From an uncultured Clostridia bacterium (GTDB taxonomy: Bacteria > Bacillota > Clostridia > TANB77 > CAG-508), in NCBI GenBank assembly GCA_934149275.1, contig CAKPEG010000011.1, positions 1 through 49,623 on the forward strand: a stretch of 49,623 nt of DNA, read 5' to 3'. Below are positions 16,258-23,447 of this stretch, in pieces. Position numbers and translations under genes: made by a program. The stretch's first letter is position 1; every line of letters starts with the position of its first letter. The notes beneath the pieces were generated by a model. It was given only the letters and a program-made list of their open reading frames with translations. It had not been told where the DNA came from and ran no database searches.

Positions 16258-17385
16258 ATGGAACAAGAGAAAAAGAAAAAAAGTAAATTCACAATTGCAG
16301 TATGTGTATTAATACTTATTGTAATCATTGCAGTAGTAGGAGGTGTAATTATAAAAAATAATATGGAAAGCGATAATTCAAATGAAAGTTCAATCCTTGG
16401 AAAAAAATCTACAAGTAGTAAAGATGAAAAGAAAGAGCCAGAAGTAAAAATAGTAAAAAGTGAAGCAAAAGATGTAGAATTTGAAGATTTTGATAATGGA
16501 CTAATATCAATAAAAATTCCAAAAGGATGGAAAGTAGATACAATAGGAGATTATATTCACTATACATTAAAAGTATATAATCCAGAAAATCCAACATATC
16601 AATTTTTCTTAAATATGAAAACAGAAGGATATAACAAATCACAAGATTCTAAAAACTTTTATCAAAGATATTATCCAAATCAAATCTTTGCTCAAAATCC
16701 AATAATAGAAGAAGAAACGACAGAGGGATTCTATAAAATATTTAATGAATTAGGACCATTAAATAACACAGCTAGTTTCACATTTCCAACACTATCTAAT
16801 TTTAAATTAATTGAGAACTTAGGATCCGCAACAATGGGTGGAGACCTTCTAAGAGCATCGTTTACAGATGAAAATGGAAAAGAAGGAGAAGGAATATTTA
16901 CAGCATACGTATATGATGCAGGTTCATATTATATGAGTGAAAACATTATGTCAGGTAAGCAAATAGACACATATCCATTAAGCGTTTATAACACAATATT
17001 TATAACAGCACCAAAAGATGAACTTATAGATTGGGAAGATACTCTAAATCAAATATCTTCATCATTAAAATTTTCAGACACATTTATAAGTCAATACAAC
17101 AGTCAACAAGATGCTGTTATGACAACATTCCAAAATATAAGAAGCATTGGAAACCAAACATCAGACATGATAATGTCAGCATGGGAATCAAGAAGTGCAG
17201 CTTATGATAGAATAAGTCAAAAACAAAGCGATACAACACTTGGATATGAAAGAGTTTACGACACAGAAAATGGAGAAATCTATAAAGCATATAACGGATT
17301 TACAGATGATTATACAGGTGAAAGATACAAATCAATATCAGATGATATGTATACAAAACCAACAGATGGATATATAGAAAAATAA
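16258..17385 (+). CDS. Membrane-anchored extracellular protein, unknown function
   Basis: The protein has 375 residues from ATG 16258; AAAGGAA precedes it, and the TTG at 16243 overlaps that RBS and is rejected. A lysine-rich cytoplasmic tip is followed by one strong membrane helix (~12-32). A polar S/N/K-rich linker and a large outer domain follow. Around residue 80 (NGLISIKIPKGWKVDTIGD) it resembles the PsbP-like beta-sandwich proteins often anchored on Gram-positive cells, which is a weak similarity. The C-terminal ~70 residues are Tyr- and Asp-rich. It is transcribed alone, with a promoter before and a terminator after. Confidence 0.75.
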   Translation: MEQEKKKKSKFTIAVCVLILIVIIAVVGGVIIKNNMESDNSNESSILGKKSTSSKDEKKEPEVKIVKSEAKDVEFEDFDNGLISIKIPKGWKVDTIGDYIHYTLKVYNPENPTYQFFLNMKTEGYNKSQDSKNFYQRYYPNQIFAQNPIIEEETTEGFYKIFNELGPLNNTASFTFPTLSNFKLIENLGSATMGGDLLRASFTDENGKEGEGIFTAYVYDAGSYYMSENIMSGKQIDTYPLSVYNTIFITAPKDELIDWEDTLNQISSSLKFSDTFISQYNSQQDAVMTTFQNIRSIGNQTSDMIMSAWESRSAAYDRISQKQSDTTLGYERVYDTENGEIYKAYNGFTDDYTGERYKSISDDMYTKPTDGYIEK

Positions 17386-17390
17386 TATTA

Positions 17391-17431
17391 AAAAAGAGAT
17401 AATAAACTTAAAAATTTATTGTCTCTTTTTT
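17391..17431 (+). terminator. Rho-independent terminator
   Basis: An A/T-rich hairpin AAAAAGAGA..AATAAA/TTTATT..TCTCTTTTTT with a T run lies just after the stop codon. Confidence 0.75.
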
Positions 17432-17557
17432 GGCAAAATTATTGTATAAAAAATTTTAATATGCTAATATAATAGCAGATTAAAGTAGTAAAATAATAGT
17501 TAAAACAAACATTATTTACTCAAGAAGATGAGTATGTTATTTAAAACAGGAGAAAAA

Positions 17558-18109
17558 ATGGATAATAAAAAAAGATGCAGATGGTGTAATATACAAAATC
17601 CACTATACATAAAATATCACGATGAAGAATGGTGCGAACAAAATTTCGATGAAAAGTATTTATTCGAAATGTTAATACTAGAATCATTTCAGGCGGGGCT
17701 TTCATGGGAATGCGTATTAAATAAAAGAAAAGCATTTGAAGAAGCATATGACAATTTTGATATAGATAAAATTTCCAATTATGATGAAACAAAAATACAA
17801 GAGCTATTATCAAATGAAAAAATAATCAGAAATAAATTTAAGATAAATGCAAGTATAAATAATGCGCAAATATTTAAGAAAATACAAATCGAATATGGTT
17901 CATTTCATGATTATTTAATTACATTTACAAACAATAAGACATATTATGAAGTTGATAAAACCACATCTGAACTATCTGATAACATATCAAAAGATTTGAA
18001 GAAAAAAGGAATGAAATTCGTTGGATCAACAATAATATACTCATACTTACAAGCAATAGGAGTAATATATTCACACGATAAAGGATGTTTTTTATATAAA
18101 GAAAAATAA
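17558..18109 (+). CDS. tag: DNA-3-methyladenine glycosylase I
   Basis: The enzyme removes 3-methyladenine from alkylated DNA in base excision repair. It has 183 residues from ATG 17558, chosen because AGGAG precedes it and the family starts ..RC.WC. It matches E. coli Tag throughout: PLYIKYHDEEW near residues 15-25, LFEMLILESFQAGLSWECVLNKR, a KKRGMKFVG-like segment (KKKGMKFVGSTIIYSYLQA) and the C-terminal H-x3-C of the zinc site (YSHDKGC). Zinc ligands Cys, His21, His and Cys are all present. It is followed closely by a DUF3592-like gene with which it may share a transcript. Confidence 0.95.
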   Translation: MDNKKRCRWCNIQNPLYIKYHDEEWCEQNFDEKYLFEMLILESFQAGLSWECVLNKRKAFEEAYDNFDIDKISNYDETKIQELLSNEKIIRNKFKINASINNAQIFKKIQIEYGSFHDYLITFTNNKTYYEVDKTTSELSDNISKDLKKKGMKFVGSTIIYSYLQAIGVIYSHDKGCFLYKEK

Positions 18110-18128
18110 TTAAAAAGTGAGGATACTA

Positions 18129-18605
18129 ATGAAATATATAATTATAGCAGTAATATTGATATTTATAATAACAGTAATAACCTATATATCAATTATATAT
18201 AAAGGTACAAAAACGGTAAGTGGAAAAATTATAAAAATCGAAAAAAAAATGAAGAATAATATAGGGCGTAGACCAGGAGCAAATTCGCTTTATAAAAACA
18301 GAATTGTATATTCTTATTCTGTTGATGGAAAAATGTATACAAATTCAATTACAGATGAATTTGATTTTGGAGATTTGTTTTATAAAAAAATTAAACCAGA
18401 AGAAAAAGAAAAGAAATTTCAAGAGACCTACAATTATAAAGTAGAAAAAGAAGATATAATTGTTAGATACAAAGTAAATAATCCCAAAGATTCAAACATA
18501 AATGGATTTTTAATGAAAGGGATGTTTACGTATCTAACTATTGGAATAATTTTTGCATTAATATTTGGAGCGTTAGTAACATTATTTTTATATTTTATAC
18601 AATAA
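18129..18605 (+). CDS. DUF3592-like membrane protein
   Basis: The gene encodes 158 residues from ATG 18129 (GTGAGG 6 bp upstream; the GTG at 18117 is inside the RBS). An N-terminal membrane helix (~1-25) is followed by a soluble domain and a second helix (~130-155) near the C-terminus. The pattern GKIIKIEKKM...RIVYSYSVDGKMYTNSIT...EDIIVRYKVNNPKDS is that of the DUF3592 family, whose function is not known. A terminator follows at 18614-18658. Confidence 0.75.
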   Translation: MKYIIIAVILIFIITVITYISIIYKGTKTVSGKIIKIEKKMKNNIGRRPGANSLYKNRIVYSYSVDGKMYTNSITDEFDFGDLFYKKIKPEEKEKKFQETYNYKVEKEDIIVRYKVNNPKDSNINGFLMKGMFTYLTIGIIFALIFGALVTLFLYFIQ

Positions 18606-18613
18606 AAATATTA

Positions 18614-18658
18614 AACAGAGGAAATACTAATAAAATCAAGTGTTTCCTCTGTTTTTTT
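18614..18658 (+). terminator. Rho-independent terminator
   Basis: An 11-bp stem AACAGAGGAAA/TTTCCTCTGTT is followed by a T run. Confidence 0.88.
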
Positions 18659-18736
18659 ACTATAACTACTATACCACAAAATTGTCTAAAATTCAAGTCT
18701 ACTATTTATCGAAGCCATATGTTATATAAAATATAG

Positions 18737-19210
18737 ATGATGAAAATGAATGATTTTTTAGAGTTAGCCAATGAGCAAAATCAAAAAGAAATTGCAAACA
18801 TAAAAGCATGTAATGAAATTACAAATAAATATGGATTAATACTAAACGACAAGCAAATACATAATTTATTAGAAAAAAGGAAAAATGCCCTAAAACAAAC
18901 TGGAAGAGTAGAATTTAGAGAAAGCATACTTGAAAAAATTATAAAAGAATTTTGTGATTCTTCATATATTACTCAAACAAACTATGAAAATATTTTATAT
19001 GAATTGATAGAAATATTTTACACATATAAAAATGAAACTATGGATATAGTTACAGATGATGAGTTAATAAAGTTTATGAAAAAATCTTTTGATGGAATAT
19101 GTAAAGGCAATATTGATTATTTGTTAGGAACAATTATGTATGAAATGAAAAAAGAGATATTAAGAGGTAAAAAAATAGATGAAATTAAAGTAGGTGATGA
19201 TTTTGAATAA
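18737..19210 (+). CDS. DUF6323-like protein
   Basis: The protein has 157 residues, is soluble and helical. The central region (LLEKRKNALKQTGRVEFRESILEKI, IKEFCDSSYITQTNYENIL, ELIEIFYTYKNETMDIVTDDELI) fits what I remember of the DUF6323 family, usually found beside DUF6179 proteins in Clostridia; no DUF6179 partner is visible here. The start is uncertain: ATGs at 18737, 18740 and 18746 all lack a good RBS. A second small gene overlaps its end by 14 bp in another frame. Confidence 0.65.
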   Translation: MMKMNDFLELANEQNQKEIANIKACNEITNKYGLILNDKQIHNLLEKRKNALKQTGRVEFRESILEKIIKEFCDSSYITQTNYENILYELIEIFYTYKNETMDIVTDDELIKFMKKSFDGICKGNIDYLLGTIMYEMKKEILRGKKIDEIKVGDDFE

Positions 19211-19373
19211 TCTTGAAATTATAAACAAAATTAAAAGAGAAGATTCAGAAAAAGAGAATTTAAAAGAATATATTAAGAAGAATATAGGAAATATTATAGA
19301 CATAATAGTTAACGGAATTAAGAAAAACACATTAGATAAGGTGTTTATAATTCAGAAATTTGTGGAAGAATAA
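19197..19373 (+). CDS. Small helical protein (58 aa), unknown function
   Basis: ATG 19197 opens a 58-codon frame (MILNNLEIINKI... to ...IIQKFVEE) that overlaps the DUF6323-like gene by 14 bp; AGGTG sits immediately before the ATG, so translation is probably coupled. The composition is Lys/Ile/Glu-rich and helical, with codon use like the neighbouring genes. The uninterrupted frame and tight overlap support a real gene, but no family is recognised. Confidence 0.5.
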   Translation: MILNNLEIINKIKREDSEKENLKEYIKKNIGNIIDIIVNGIKKNTLDKVFIIQKFVEE

Positions 19374-19438
19374 AATATTATTTAATTTTGATAAGTAAAG
19401 ATTTTTATGGTATAAGAATATTATTAGGAGATGATAAA

Positions 19439-19762
19439 ATGTATAAAAATATTGAGAAAAAAGAAATTTTAGAATTAAAAAATTTAGTTGAATATCAAGA
19501 AGGACAAGTTGTTAGTAAGACTTTGGTTCAAAATGAGTTGGTGAGTGTTACTGTTTTTTCATTTGATAAAGATGAAGAAATTTCAACACATGCTGCTGGT
19601 GGAGATGCTATGGTAACTGTATTAGAAGGCGTTGGAAAATTTACTATAGGTGAAGACGAATACATTTTAAAAGAAGGCCAAACAATTGTAATGCCAAAAG
19701 ATATTCCTCATGCAGTATATGGTAAAGAGAAGTTTAAGATGTTATTAGTGGTTTCTTTTTAA
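19439..19762 (+). CDS. Small cupin-domain protein
   Basis: The protein has 107 residues from ATG 19439 (AGGAG at 19426-19430). It is a single beta-barrel cupin: the VSVTVFSFDKDEEISTHAAGGDAMVTVLEGVG segment carries the first cupin motif with only one clear His, and DIPHAVYGKEKFKMLLVV the second. Such stand-alone cupins bind a metal or small ligand and occur near stress or detoxification genes; the ligand cannot be told. It stands alone with no obvious partners. Confidence 0.88.
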   Translation: MYKNIEKKEILELKNLVEYQEGQVVSKTLVQNELVSVTVFSFDKDEEISTHAAGGDAMVTVLEGVGKFTIGEDEYILKEGQTIVMPKDIPHAVYGKEKFKMLLVVSF

Positions 19763-19887
19763 TAGGGAGTAAAGTGAAATCTCCATTTTTGATTGGGATA
19801 TAGAAGCGGGAGATAAGATAACTGATGTAAAGCAAAAAAAGTTGGATAGTTAGTGAAAATGAGCAACAGAGACTGTTTTAGAAATAG

Positions 19888-19915
19888 AGAGCAGAAAAAC
19901 GCTCTTTATTTTTTT
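19888..19915 (+). terminator. Terminator-like hairpin
   Basis: AGAGC (19888-19892) pairs with GCTCT (19901-19905) and is followed by TTTATTTTTTT. The stem is short but the T run is good. The 19763-19887 stretch before it shows only a weak GGGAG/CTCC hairpin and no gene. Confidence 0.55.
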
Positions 19916-19927
19916 GCAAAAATCATG

Positions 19928-19973
19928 TTGACATTAATACGATTTCGTGATATGGGCAATACGATATCGTATT
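19928..19973 (+). promoter_or_regulatory. Promoter with two palindromic operator sites
   Basis: TTGACA (19928-19933) and a weak -10 TATGGG (19951-19956) have a 17-bp spacer. A perfect 16-bp palindrome AATACGATATCGTATT lies at 19958-19973, and a near copy AATACGATTTCGTGAT at 19936-19951. Their centres are 22 bp apart, two turns of the helix, so a dimeric repressor of TetR-like type could bind both. No regulator gene lies next to it. Confidence 0.65.
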
Positions 19974-19996
19974 ATCCTGAAAGAAAGGAGAGCAAG

Positions 19997-20059
19997 ATGG
20001 TCAACGTTATAGCTCAAGTGCTTCAGATGCTGATATCAAAAAATGGATTGATATTTTGA
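19997..20059 (+). CDS. 20-codon ORF behind the operator promoter (or remnant of a lost gene)
   Basis: ATG 19997 follows GAAAGGAG and encodes MVNVIAQVLQMLISKNGLIF, then TGA. The strong RBS and regulated promoter suggest expression. The product is a short amphipathic, hydrophobic peptide. It may instead be the start of a deleted transporter or efflux gene. Not recognised. Confidence 0.35.
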   Translation: MVNVIAQVLQMLISKNGLIF

Positions 20060-20086
20060 GATAAGAAAATAAAATGAAATAATATA

Positions 20087-20115
20087 TTGAAATTTGGAAA
20101 GAAAAGCTGTAAAAT
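20087..20115 (+). promoter_or_regulatory. Promoter of the fluoride riboswitch transcript
   Basis: TTGAAA (20087-20092), a 17-bp spacer and TAAAAT (20110-20115) lie 23 bp before the aptamer. Confidence 0.65.
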
Positions 20116-20138
20116 AAGAATGTAATAAATGTAAAATA

Positions 20139-20227
20139 GGGAATGAGGTTCTCCCAAGGTGAAAACTTAAACTGCTAATAAAGCTGATGACTTCTGCGAT
20201 GTGAGGCAGATTTTGTCAGCTTTTTTG
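20139..20227 (+). promoter_or_regulatory. Fluoride riboswitch (crcB motif) with intrinsic terminator
   Basis: The core matches the crcB-motif aptamer: GGGAATGAGGTTCTCCC (20139-20155), AAACTGCT (20168-20175) and GCTGATGACTTCTGC (20183-20197), in the order and spacing of the Thermotoga-type aptamer. The 3' half of the aptamer also forms the 5' arm of a terminator (AGCTGA..TCTGC with GCAGA..TCAGCT, T run to 20227). The two folds exclude each other, the known off/on design in which fluoride stabilises the aptamer and lets transcription proceed. It lies directly upstream of the Fe-S scaffold-like gene at 20303. Confidence 0.85.
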
Positions 20228-20302
20228 TTTAAATAATACTTTGTGTACGAATGATGTTTTGACTTTATTTTGCATAAATATATAGTTTTAGGAGGAAAAG
20301 AA

Positions 20303-20995
20303 ATGGTATATTCAGAAGAATTAGAAAATATGTGCCATGTAAAAAAAGGTGTAAATCATGGACCAGCACCTATTCCAGAAGAAGGTAAATGGGTTAAAGC
20401 AAAGGAAATAAAAGATATTTCTGGATTAACTCATGGAATTGGTTGGTGTGCACCACAACAAGGAGCATGTAAATTAACTTTAAATGTTAAAGATGGAATT
20501 ATTCAAGAAGCATTAATTGAAACAATAGGATGCTCTGGTATGACACATTCAGCAGCAATGGCAGGAGAAATACTAACAGGAAAAACAATATTGGAAGCAC
20601 TAAATACTGACTTAGTATGCGATGCAATAAACACAGCCATGAGAGAATTATTTTTACAAATTGTTTATGGTAGAACTCAAACTGCATTCTCAGAAGGAGG
20701 ACTTCCAGTTGGTGCAGGCTTAGAAGATTTAGGAAAAGGACACACAAGTCAAGTTGGAACAATATATTCAAGTTCATTAAAAGGACCTAGATATTTAAAC
20801 CTAGCAGAAGGATATATAGTTGAAGTTGGTTTAGACGAAGATGACCAAATTATTGGATATAAATATGTTCATCTAGGAAAGATGATGGATTTCATAAAAT
20901 CAGGCGTTGACGCTATGGAAGCTATCGAAAAAGCATCAGGTACTTATGGAAGATTTGATGAAGCTGTTAAAAAAATTGATCCAAGAAAACAATAA
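20303..20995 (+). CDS. Fe-S scaffold-like protein, partner of GGGtGRT protein
   Basis: The gene encodes 230 residues from ATG 20303 (TTAGGAGG upstream; earlier in-frame starts would overlap that RBS). The middle holds a NifU/IscU-like pattern with conserved cysteines: WCAPQQGACKLTL, ETIGCSGMTHSAAMAGEIL and a later VCDAIN, typical of the family annotated as iron-sulfur cluster assembly scaffold proteins paired with GGGtGRT proteins. It is likely cytoplasmic. It is in a two-gene operon with the downstream gene (14-bp gap) behind a fluoride riboswitch, which suggests the pair responds to fluoride. The biochemical role is not established. Confidence 0.85.
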   Translation: MVYSEELENMCHVKKGVNHGPAPIPEEGKWVKAKEIKDISGLTHGIGWCAPQQGACKLTLNVKDGIIQEALIETIGCSGMTHSAAMAGEILTGKTILEALNTDLVCDAINTAMRELFLQIVYGRTQTAFSEGGLPVGAGLEDLGKGHTSQVGTIYSSSLKGPRYLNLAEGYIVEVGLDEDDQIIGYKYVHLGKMMDFIKSGVDAMEAIEKASGTYGRFDEAVKKIDPRKQ

Positions 20996-21009
20996 AGGAG
21001 GAAATTAAA

Positions 21010-22011
21010 ATGTCAATAACATTTGAAAGTTATGAAAGAAGAATAGATCAAATAAAGCCTGTTATGGAAAAATATAATATAGCTGATTTTGAGGATGCAT
21101 TAAAAATATGCCAAAATAAAGGTTTTAATCCTTATGAAATAGTAAAAGGAGTACAACCAATTTGTTTTGAAAATGCTGCATGGGCATATACTTTAGGAGC
21201 AGCAATAGCAATAAAAAAAGGATGTACTAAAGCATCAGATGCTGCAAAAGCAATCGGAGAAGGTTTACAAGCATTTTGTATTCCTGGATCAGTTGCAGAT
21301 GATAGAAAAGTTGGATTAGGACATGGAAATTTAGCATCTATGTTATTATCAGAAGAAACAAAATGTTTTGCTTTCCTAGCAGGACATGAGAGTTTTGCTG
21401 CAGCAGAAGGAGCTATAGGAATAGCTAAATCAGCTAATAAAGTTAGAAAAGAACCATTAAGAGTAATTTTAAATGGATTAGGAAAAGATGCTGCACAAGT
21501 AATTTCAAGAATAAATGGTTTTACATATGTACAAACTGAATTTGACTTCTTTACAGGAAAAGTAAATGTAGTTAATGAAATTGCATATTCTAAAGGAGAA
21601 AGAGCAAACGTAAGATGCTATGGAGCAAATGACGTTAGAGAAGGTGTTGCAATTATGTGGTTAGAAGATGTTGATATTTCTATAACTGGAAATTCTACAA
21701 ATCCTACAAGATTCCAACATCCTGTTGCAGGTACATATAAAAAGGAAAGATTAGAAGCAGGAAAGAAATATTTCTCAGTTGCATCTGGTGGTGGTACAGG
21801 AAGAACACTACACCCAGACAATATGGCAGCTGGACCGGCTTCTTATGGTATGACAGATACAATGGGAAGAATGCATTCAGATGCACAATTTGCTGGAAGT
21901 TCTTCAGTTCCTGCACACGTTGAAATGATGGGACTAATCGGTATGGGAAATAATCCAATGGTTGGAGCAACTGTTGCAGTAGCCGTTGCTGTAGAAGAAG
22001 CTATGAAATAG
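21010..22011 (+). CDS. GGGtGRT protein
   Basis: The protein has 333 residues with RBS AAAGGAGG. The name-giving motif SVASGGGTGRTLHPDN is present near residue 260, followed by a conserved GPASYGMTDTMGRMHSDAQF segment and a glycine/valine-rich end (NNPMVGATVAVAVAVEEAMK). It is a full-length member of a conserved family of unknown activity that always accompanies the scaffold-like protein. The second half is rich in His, Asp and Gly and looks like a metal- or nucleotide-handling enzyme, but no mechanism can be read from sequence. It is co-transcribed with the preceding gene and so likely under the same fluoride switch. Confidence 0.9.
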   Translation: MSITFESYERRIDQIKPVMEKYNIADFEDALKICQNKGFNPYEIVKGVQPICFENAAWAYTLGAAIAIKKGCTKASDAAKAIGEGLQAFCIPGSVADDRKVGLGHGNLASMLLSEETKCFAFLAGHESFAAAEGAIGIAKSANKVRKEPLRVILNGLGKDAAQVISRINGFTYVQTEFDFFTGKVNVVNEIAYSKGERANVRCYGANDVREGVAIMWLEDVDISITGNSTNPTRFQHPVAGTYKKERLEAGKKYFSVASGGGTGRTLHPDNMAAGPASYGMTDTMGRMHSDAQFAGSSSVPAHVEMMGLIGMGNNPMVGATVAVAVAVEEAMK

Positions 22012-22130
22012 TTATCAGTAGATTAACCCCAAAAGGCGGACTTTAGATTATGGAGCGCTGATAGATATAAAAATTACCCAGCAAAGCCATAGGTCTAAAA
22101 GCAAACATGCTAACGATAGCCAGTCTACAC
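22012..22130 (+). promoter_or_regulatory. Structured leader, possibly GEMM-like (cyclic-di-GMP-I related)
   Basis: The 3' half (CCCAGCAAAGCCATAGG, TCTAA, an AGCA-AACA-TGCT hairpin, then ATAGCCAG) resembles the second half of GEMM/c-di-GMP-I riboswitches. The usual 5' half with GGCAAAC is not evident; instead TTATCAG (22012-22018) pairs with CTGATAG (22058-22064) around a AACCCCAAAAGGCGGAC region. GTAGA (22018-22022) could also pair with TCTAC (22124-22128). No terminator is seen, so any control would be on translation: the RBS GGAGGGG follows within 12 bases. This assignment is tentative. Confidence 0.4.
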
Positions 22131-22152
22131 AAAAGACAAGGAGGGGATTGAA

Positions 22153-22794
22153 ATGAAAACCAAGAAAATATTAAAAATAATAGGAATTATAATACTAATT
22201 ATAATCGCACTTATAATAGTACATACTTTAAGAAATTACATAATCCTTAAAAATATAGAGAAGAACTTTTCAAAATACGAAAGCAGCACCAATTTCTCTA
22301 TAAAATCAGTTGCAACAGACGCCGATGGAGCAACCGTAACTATGAAATACTATGAAAAAGATAACAAACAAGCTGTATTTATAGAATACAATAAAAATGG
22401 AAAAATCTCAAAGATAACAATGTACAATAACGGAGAACGAACAGACATATTCTACGACAACAACGAAGGCAAAACAGCTGAATTAGACAGCGGAACAACT
22501 ATTGACGTTCAAGTCTATAACTCCTTAAAAACAGATAATAGCTGGCAGACATTTTTATTTAGCATTCCTACAAGAATAAAATCTACAAAACACAATGAAA
22601 AAGACTGTTACACTATAAAAAAATTCCCATCAGCATTTGAGAAAGAAGAAATGTATATAGAAAAAGATACAGGTTTACTTATCAAGAACATACTTAATGG
22701 TAAAATCACGGAAAAAGAATATAATTTTGATGATGTAGATGATGCAATATTTACAGAACCAGATATAAGTCAATACACATTAAAAGAAAAATAA
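22153..22794 (+). CDS. Membrane-anchored outer protein, unknown function
   Basis: The gene encodes 213 residues from ATG 22153, with RBS AAGGAGGGG. An N-terminal membrane helix (~5-26) is followed by an exported domain of beta strands (YYEKDNKQAVFIEYNKNGKISKITMYNNGERTDIFYD; later CYTIKKFP...EEMYIEKDTGLLIKNIL). The pattern of short strand pairs ending in an 'EKDTGLLIK' hairpin recalls the LolA/LppX-like sheets of Gram-positive lipoproteins, but no lipobox cysteine is seen. It is preceded by a possible riboswitch and followed by a terminator, so it is transcribed alone. Confidence 0.7.
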   Translation: MKTKKILKIIGIIILIIIALIIVHTLRNYIILKNIEKNFSKYESSTNFSIKSVATDADGATVTMKYYEKDNKQAVFIEYNKNGKISKITMYNNGERTDIFYDNNEGKTAELDSGTTIDVQVYNSLKTDNSWQTFLFSIPTRIKSTKHNEKDCYTIKKFPSAFEKEEMYIEKDTGLLIKNILNGKITEKEYNFDDVDDAIFTEPDISQYTLKEK

Positions 22795-22819
22795 TAATTA
22801 AATATAAATAAAAGAATCT

Positions 22820-22865
22820 AATCCTTCTCGTTAGATAGAAAGTTTAACGAGAAGGATTTATTTTT
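22820..22865 (+). terminator. Rho-independent terminator
   Basis: A 13-bp stem AATCCTTCTCGTT/AACGAGAAGGATT is followed by TATTTTT. Confidence 0.88.
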
Positions 22866-22952
22866 CGTTCATTAAAAAATATTATATAATTAATAAAAAA
22901 TTGTAACAAAGCTATAATAAAGTACACTAAATAAGTGAAAGGAGGAAACGTT

Positions 22953-23447
22953 ATGCAGGATATAAATTCGATATATGAGAAATACAGTGAAATTGTTTAC
23001 AAATACATATTCTGCTTAACTGGAGATAAAGATACAGCAGAAGAAATCGTTCAAGAAACTTTTTTAGTAGCAGTAAAAGACATAAAAAAATTTAGAGGAG
23101 ACTGTAAAATATCTACCTGGTTATGTCAAATCAGTAAATATATATGGTACAAAAAAGCCAGAAAAGAAAAAAGAAGAAAAGAAATACCTCTAGAACCATT
23201 ACAAAACGAACTCTTCATAGAGGAATCAATAGAAGAGAATTTTTACGATAAAGAAAAAAAGAAGCAACTATTCAAAAAAATACAAGACTTCGATGAAGAA
23301 ACAAAAAACGTAATATATTTGCGAATATTAGGTGAGTTCGAGTACAAAGAAATTGCTGAAATTATGAACAAAACGCCAAACTGGGCACGTGTTGTATTTT
23401 TCCGTGGTAAGCAAAAATTAAAGGAGGAATTGAAAGATGAAAAATGA
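22953..23447 (+). CDS. ECF-type RNA polymerase sigma factor
   Basis: The protein has 164 residues; ATG 22953 follows GAAAGGAGG, and the GTG at 22935 lies inside that RBS. Region 2 (~8-75) has KYSEIVYKYIFCLTGDKDTAEEIVQETFLVAV and a basic STWLCQISKYIWYKKARKEKRRK. Region 4 (~105-160) has NVIYLRILGEFEYKEIAEIMNKTPNWARVVFFRGKQKL, a clear helix-turn-helix for the -35 box. There is no region 1 or 3, so it is a small extracytoplasmic-function sigma factor. The anti-sigma gene follows with an 11-bp overlap. TGTAAC.. upstream at ~22902 may be part of a self-regulated promoter, which is inference. Confidence 0.92.
   Translation: MQDINSIYEKYSEIVYKYIFCLTGDKDTAEEIVQETFLVAVKDIKKFRGDCKISTWLCQISKYIWYKKARKEKRRKEIPLEPLQNELFIEESIEENFYDKEKKKQLFKKIQDFDEETKNVIYLRILGEFEYKEIAEIMNKTPNWARVVFFRGKQKLKEELKDEK

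Noticed and set aside
19860..19915. GTTTTAGAAATAGAGAG resembles a tracrRNA-like stretch
   Set aside because: There are no cas genes, no repeats and no spacer array in the window; the match is short and ends in an ordinary terminator-like hairpin.
22021..22130. tRNA-like or RNase P-like fold in the leader before 22153
   Set aside because: No acceptor stem, no TTCGA loop and no CCA; the GEMM-like reading fits better, though it is uncertain.
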